Shown: in pieces, positions 60,905 to 64,000 of the stretch
How the letters are laid out: every line of letters starts with the position of its first letter
Position numbering within the stretch: position 1 is the first letter of the stretch
Origin: Bin87 sp965208015
GTDB taxonomy: Bacteria; Chloroflexota; Dehalococcoidia; Lucifugimonadales; UBA3495
Length of the DNA stretch: 64,000 bases
Assembly (NCBI GenBank): GCA_965208015.1
Contig: OZ242309.1
Location: forward strand, 1,178,001-1,242,000
Direction: 5' to 3'
Notes under the pieces: model-generated
Databases searched by the model: none
Told to the model about the DNA's origin: nothing
What the model saw: only the letters and a program-made list of their open reading frames with translations
Translations under genes and position numbers: made by a program

Positions 60905-61519
60905 CTAGGCATCCAACGTCCCCTTAGTGCTGGGAACCTGGCCGAGGGCCCGCGGATCGGGTTCGACAGCGTCGCGGAGGGCGCGAGCGAGGGCTTTGCA
61001 CAACGCTTCGGCCTTGTGATGGGGGCTGACGCCAGCTAGCACCTGAGCGTGCAGATTGATGCGCGCCTCGATTGCAAAGGACTCGAGGAAGTGAGCCACA
61101 AGGTCTCCGGACAACGTCTCCACCATGACGTCGTTAAGGGTGGTGTCCACGGCGACGTAAGGCCGGCCGCTCCAGTCGACGGCGACCATCACCAGCGTCT
61201 CGTCCAGGGGGACGATGGCGTGTCCCATGCGACGGATGCCGCGCGGCTCGCCCAGGGCCTGGCCGAAAGCGCGGCCCAGCATGATGGCGGTGTCCTCGAC
61301 GAGATGGTGCCACCCGACGTGAGTGTCGCCCTGGGCTTTCAGGGTTATGTCGAACAGGCCGTGGCGGGCGATCTGGCTGACCATGTGGTCGAGAAAGCCG
61401 TTGCCGGTGTCAACGTCATATCGGCCCTGCCCGTCCAGGTCCACGGATATGGAGATGCTGGTCTCGGCGGTGGAACGCTCCAGGCTGGCGGCGCGGGCGG
61501 ACGGATCAACAATCGTCAT
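60905..61519 (-). CDS. hisB: Imidazoleglycerol-phosphate dehydratase
   Basis: A 204-residue HisB (dehydratase only, no phosphatase domain): RAASLERSTAETSISI, GNGFLDHMVSQIARHG and DTHVGWHHLVEDTAIMLG hold manganese-binding His/Glu clusters, with the second half SPHHKAEALCKALARALRDAV. Catalyses step 6 of histidine synthesis. ATG lies one base from the hisC stop. Confidence 0.96.
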   Translation of the reverse strand: MTIVDPSARAASLERSTAETSISISVDLDGQGRYDVDTGNGFLDHMVSQIARHGLFDITLKAQGDTHVGWHHLVEDTAIMLGRAFGQALGEPRGIRRMGHAIVPLDETLVMVAVDWSGRPYVAVDTTLNDVMVETLSGDLVAHFLESFAIEARINLHAQVLAGVSPHHKAEALCKALARALRDAVEPDPRALGQVPSTKGTLDA

Positions 61520-61520
61520 G

Positions 61521-62615
61521 CTAGTCGACCCCGAGAACGGCGCGGAAGCCGGCGACCACGGCGTCGGTTTCCTCGGGCTTGCCGACGCTGGAGCGGATGT
61601 AGTCGCGCAGGAGTTCGTTGTCGAAGTAACGCAGGAACACGCCCCGGCGGCACATGGCTTCGTAGACTTCCAGGCCCCGTCCCTCGGGCATCTTGCAAAG
61701 GATGAAGTTCGCCTGCGACGGCCAGACGGTGATCCCGGGAATCTCGCACAGCAGCCGGTACATGCGTCCGCGCTCGTTGACGATGGCGTCTACCCGGTCC
61801 AGCAGGTGGGCGGTGTCGGACAGCGAGGCCAGCAGGGCGATCTCGGCGGCGAGGTTGACGTTGTACGGGGGCTTCATGCCCATCATGGTGGCCGCGAGCT
61901 CGGAGTCCATGGCGCCGGCCCCGATGCGCAGTCCGGCCAGGCCGGCCCACTTGCTGAAGGTGCGCAGGACGACCAGGTTCCGGTACTCGGACAACAACGG
62001 CATCAGGGTCTCGCCGCAGAAATCGTAGTAGGCCTCGTCGGAAACGACCAGCAGGCCGGTGTCGAGCAGAGCGCGAGCCTGGGCCTCGGTGACCACGTTG
62101 CCGGTGGGGTTGTTCGGCGTCGGAAAGAAGATGGCCTTGGTGCGCGGAGTGATGGCCCCGCGAATGGCCTCGATGTCGATGTCGAAGTTTTCGTCGCGCG
62201 GTACCGAGACGGCTTTGGCGCCGGCGACGTCAGCGGAGAAGGAGTACATGCCGAAAGTTGGCACCGGGATGATGATCTCATCGCCCGGGGCCAAAAACAT
62301 GCGCATCAGCAGATCGATGATCTCGTCGCTGCCGTTGCCGGCGACGATATTGTCCTCGGGGACGCCGAGGTAGTCAGACAGAGCCTCGCGCAGGCGACGC
62401 TGGGCAGGATCGGGGTAGTGGTTGTAGTCGCGGAAACTGCCCAACGCTTCGGCGACCTGGGGCGACGGACCGTAGGGGTTTTCGTTTCCGTTAAGGCGGA
62501 TGACCCGCTCCAAGGGGATGCCCGCCTCTTCGGCCAGCGTTTCGCTGGGGGACACGCCCTGGTAGGTCTTCAAACGACTGATGTGGGGAAGGAGCAGTGC
62601 TTCGATGTCAGGCAT
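61521..62615 (-). CDS. hisC: Histidinol-phosphate aminotransferase
   Basis: A 364-residue class I/II aminotransferase. Visible are LNGNENPYGPSP, PTPNNPTGNVV, DEAYYDF, the PLP lysine in FSKWAGLAGLRIGAG and RSSVGKPEETDAV. Transaminates imidazole-acetol-phosphate to histidinol-phosphate. ATG at 62615 is preferred over a TTG five codons earlier. Between hisD and hisB. Confidence 0.95.
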   Translation of the reverse strand: MPDIEALLLPHISRLKTYQGVSPSETLAEEAGIPLERVIRLNGNENPYGPSPQVAEALGSFRDYNHYPDPAQRRLREALSDYLGVPEDNIVAGNGSDEIIDLLMRMFLAPGDEIIIPVPTFGMYSFSADVAGAKAVSVPRDENFDIDIEAIRGAITPRTKAIFFPTPNNPTGNVVTEAQARALLDTGLLVVSDEAYYDFCGETLMPLLSEYRNLVVLRTFSKWAGLAGLRIGAGAMDSELAATMMGMKPPYNVNLAAEIALLASLSDTAHLLDRVDAIVNERGRMYRLLCEIPGITVWPSQANFILCKMPEGRGLEVYEAMCRRGVFLRYFDNELLRDYIRSSVGKPEETDAVVAGFRAVLGVD

Positions 62616-62635
62616 GAGCAGGCGTTCCAAATGCG

Positions 62636-63982
62636 TTAGCGGGTTTGCGTGGCAGCGATGTGGTCAAGGCGGGCTTGGACCGCGCCGGCGTGGCCGGGAA
62701 GGCCCTCGGCCTCGGCGATACGGACAGCGGCGGCGCCCAGTTCGGTGAAGCTCTGGGGGCTCAGGCCGACCACGGGCATGGTGCGCAGGAAGTGGTGGAC
62801 GCTGAGGGCGGAGCTGAACCGCGCGGTACCACCGGTGGGCATCACGTGGGAAGGCCCGGCGATGTAGTCGCCCATCACCTCGGGCGAGAACTCGCCCAAG
62901 AAGAGGCCGCCGGCGTTGCGCACTTGCCCGGCCCAGACCCACGGGTCCGCGACCATGAGGCAGAGGTGCTCGGGGGCGATGTGATTCGCGACAGCGATGG
63001 CTTCGTCAAAGTCATCCACAGCTACGATGCAGCCCTGGCGTTCCAGGGAATGGCGGATGGTCTCGGCGCGGGGGTTGCCGGAGATCTGGACGTCCAGCTC
63101 AGCTTCCACTGCGTCGATCAGCGGTTGCGAGTCGGTCACCAGGATGGCCGAGGCCATGGGATCGTGCTCGGCCTGGGCGATGAGATCGGCCGCGCAAAAG
63201 ACGGCATTGGCGGATTCGTCGGCAAGCAGGATGGTCTCGGTAGGGCCGAACACGCCGTCGATGTCAACCTGGCCCTGGACCATGCGCTTGGCGTAGGCGA
63301 CGAAGACATTGCCGGGGCCGCAGATCTTGTCGACCTTGCGGATGGTATCGGTTCCGTAAGCCATCGCGCCGATGGCAGGGACGCCGCCGACCTGGTACAC
63401 CGCATCGACGCCGGCAATGCGGGCGGCGGCAAGAACGGTAGGGTTCAACGGTTCCTGGCCGCGGCGCGGGGTGGCCAGGACCACCTCGCTGACTCCGGCG
63501 ACGCGGGCTGGGATGGCGGTCATCAGGACGGTTGAAGGGTAAGCGGCGGTGCCTCCCGGAGCGTACAAGCCGACTCGCTCCAAGGGTCGCACCAACTCGC
63601 CCAAGCCGCCGCCGAGGTCAACCCAGTCGCGGGGGAGAGTGGCCTCGTGGAACTCGGTGATGCGGCGGGCGGCCAGCTCCAGGGCCTGTTTGAGGTCATT
63701 GGGAGTGGTTTCCCAGGCAGCTTCCAGCTCCGCTTCCGGGATTTGCAGGCTGTCCAGCTCAGCGCCGTCAAGCAGGCTGGCGTAGCGCTTGACGGCGGCA
63801 TCGCCACCGGCGCGAACGTCGCGGAGCATCTGCAGCACGGATGACTCCGGGGTGGCGTCGTCCCCGAAGAGATCGCGCGTGCGCTGCAGCACCGGCTCGG
63901 GCAGGGACGAAAGGTCGAGCGGATCGATGCGGGTCAGCGCCGATTCGGCGGCGGACAGCCCGCGCACCATCTTAAGTCGCAC
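62636..63982 (-). CDS. hisD: Histidinol dehydrogenase
   Basis: A 448-residue HisD. Motifs: PGGTAAYPSTVLMTAIPARVAGV, CGPGNVFVAYAKRMV, AQAEHDPMASAILVT, the His pair region NHIAPEHLCLM and GPSHVMPTGGTARF. It oxidises histidinol to histidine. GTG start at 63982 with GGGAG seven bases upstream. Upstream his genes lie beyond the window end. Confidence 0.96.
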   Translation of the reverse strand: MRLKMVRGLSAAESALTRIDPLDLSSLPEPVLQRTRDLFGDDATPESSVLQMLRDVRAGGDAAVKRYASLLDGAELDSLQIPEAELEAAWETTPNDLKQALELAARRITEFHEATLPRDWVDLGGGLGELVRPLERVGLYAPGGTAAYPSTVLMTAIPARVAGVSEVVLATPRRGQEPLNPTVLAAARIAGVDAVYQVGGVPAIGAMAYGTDTIRKVDKICGPGNVFVAYAKRMVQGQVDIDGVFGPTETILLADESANAVFCAADLIAQAEHDPMASAILVTDSQPLIDAVEAELDVQISGNPRAETIRHSLERQGCIVAVDDFDEAIAVANHIAPEHLCLMVADPWVWAGQVRNAGGLFLGEFSPEVMGDYIAGPSHVMPTGGTARFSSALSVHHFLRTMPVVGLSPQSFTELGAAAVRIAEAEGLPGHAGAVQARLDHIAATQTR

Positions 63983-64000
63983 TGAGAAACTCCCTTGCCT

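Overview
The window is a 64 kb piece of a GC-rich bacterial chromosome (mostly about 60-65% GC by eye). Genes are short-spaced and lie on both strands. The gene content suggests a Chloroflexota bacterium, perhaps one of the heterotrophic SAR202/Dehalococcoidia-like lineages. That assignment is inference from content: a family-5 solute-binding lipoprotein with the long Val/Glu/Lys 'stalk' behind the lipobox that is common in Chloroflexota, many CoA-ester enzymes (CaiB/BaiF, thiolase plus DUF35, acyl-CoA ligase, enoyl-CoA hydratase, hotdog dehydratase), FMN alpha-hydroxy-acid oxidase, HpcH/HpaI aldolase, thiamine-diphosphate decarboxylases and a pyruvate:ferredoxin-type oxidoreductase. No rRNA, tRNA, CRISPR array, transposase or phage gene was seen.

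Layout. 0-8.8 kb: partial SRPBCC protein and glycerate kinase; an EamA-type permease with two tandem M20 amidohydrolases; a phytol-kinase-like membrane enzyme, a Bax-inhibitor-1 family protein, a lipoprotein and a cysteine desulfurase. 8.9-12.7 kb: two long paralogous EamA permeases with an unusual C-terminal extension. 12.8-16.3 kb: alpha/beta hydrolase, a BrnT toxin followed by a BrnA-like segment joined in frame to a VOC domain, and a benzoylformate-decarboxylase-like enzyme. 16.3-19.4 kb: a tightly coupled four-gene minus-strand operon (EVE domain, PD-(D/E)XK-like nuclease, AAA ATPase, second small D...ExK protein), the best candidate for an undescribed defence-like system. 19.7-28.5 kb: PII protein, acyl-CoA ligase, dipeptide-type ABC transporter, DUF35 plus thiolase. 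28.7-39.2 kb: aldolase, RNase D, peptidase, GNAT, TPR, hotdog, PIG-L, TenA, hydrolase, FMN oxidase and a helix-turn-helix-like protein. 39.3-42.8 kb: three-gene 2-oxoacid:ferredoxin oxidoreductase operon with its own terminator. 43-50 kb: acetolactate-synthase-like enzyme, DUF971, FmdB, FAD oxidoreductase, double CaiB/BaiF CoA-transferase and a lipoprotein. 50.3-56 kb: a cysteinyl-tRNA synthetase fused to a family-2 glycosyltransferase, tandem HEPN/PaREP1-like proteins, SDR, MeaB. 56-60 kb: a lone Mrr-N-terminal-like protein, SPFH/NfeD membrane pair, enoyl-CoA hydratase. 60-64 kb: hisDCB on the minus strand with a small membrane coiled-coil gene after hisB.

The metabolic genes fit a peptide/amino-acid/organic-acid scavenging heterotroph: uptake (ABC and EamA permeases), hydrolysis (M20, PIG-L, alpha/beta hydrolases), CoA activation and transfer (ligase, CaiB), beta-oxidation-type steps (hydratase, thiolase), and oxidative decarboxylation through Por to reduced ferredoxin. 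A dispersed palindromic repeat (GTCATTCCCGC...GCGGGAATGAC type) lies in at least six intergenic gaps. Several AT-richer genes (EamA at 1.7 kb, BI-1, the AAA operon, the 43 kb island, the lipoprotein at 49.5 kb, the Mrr-N-like gene) stand out as possible acquisitions.
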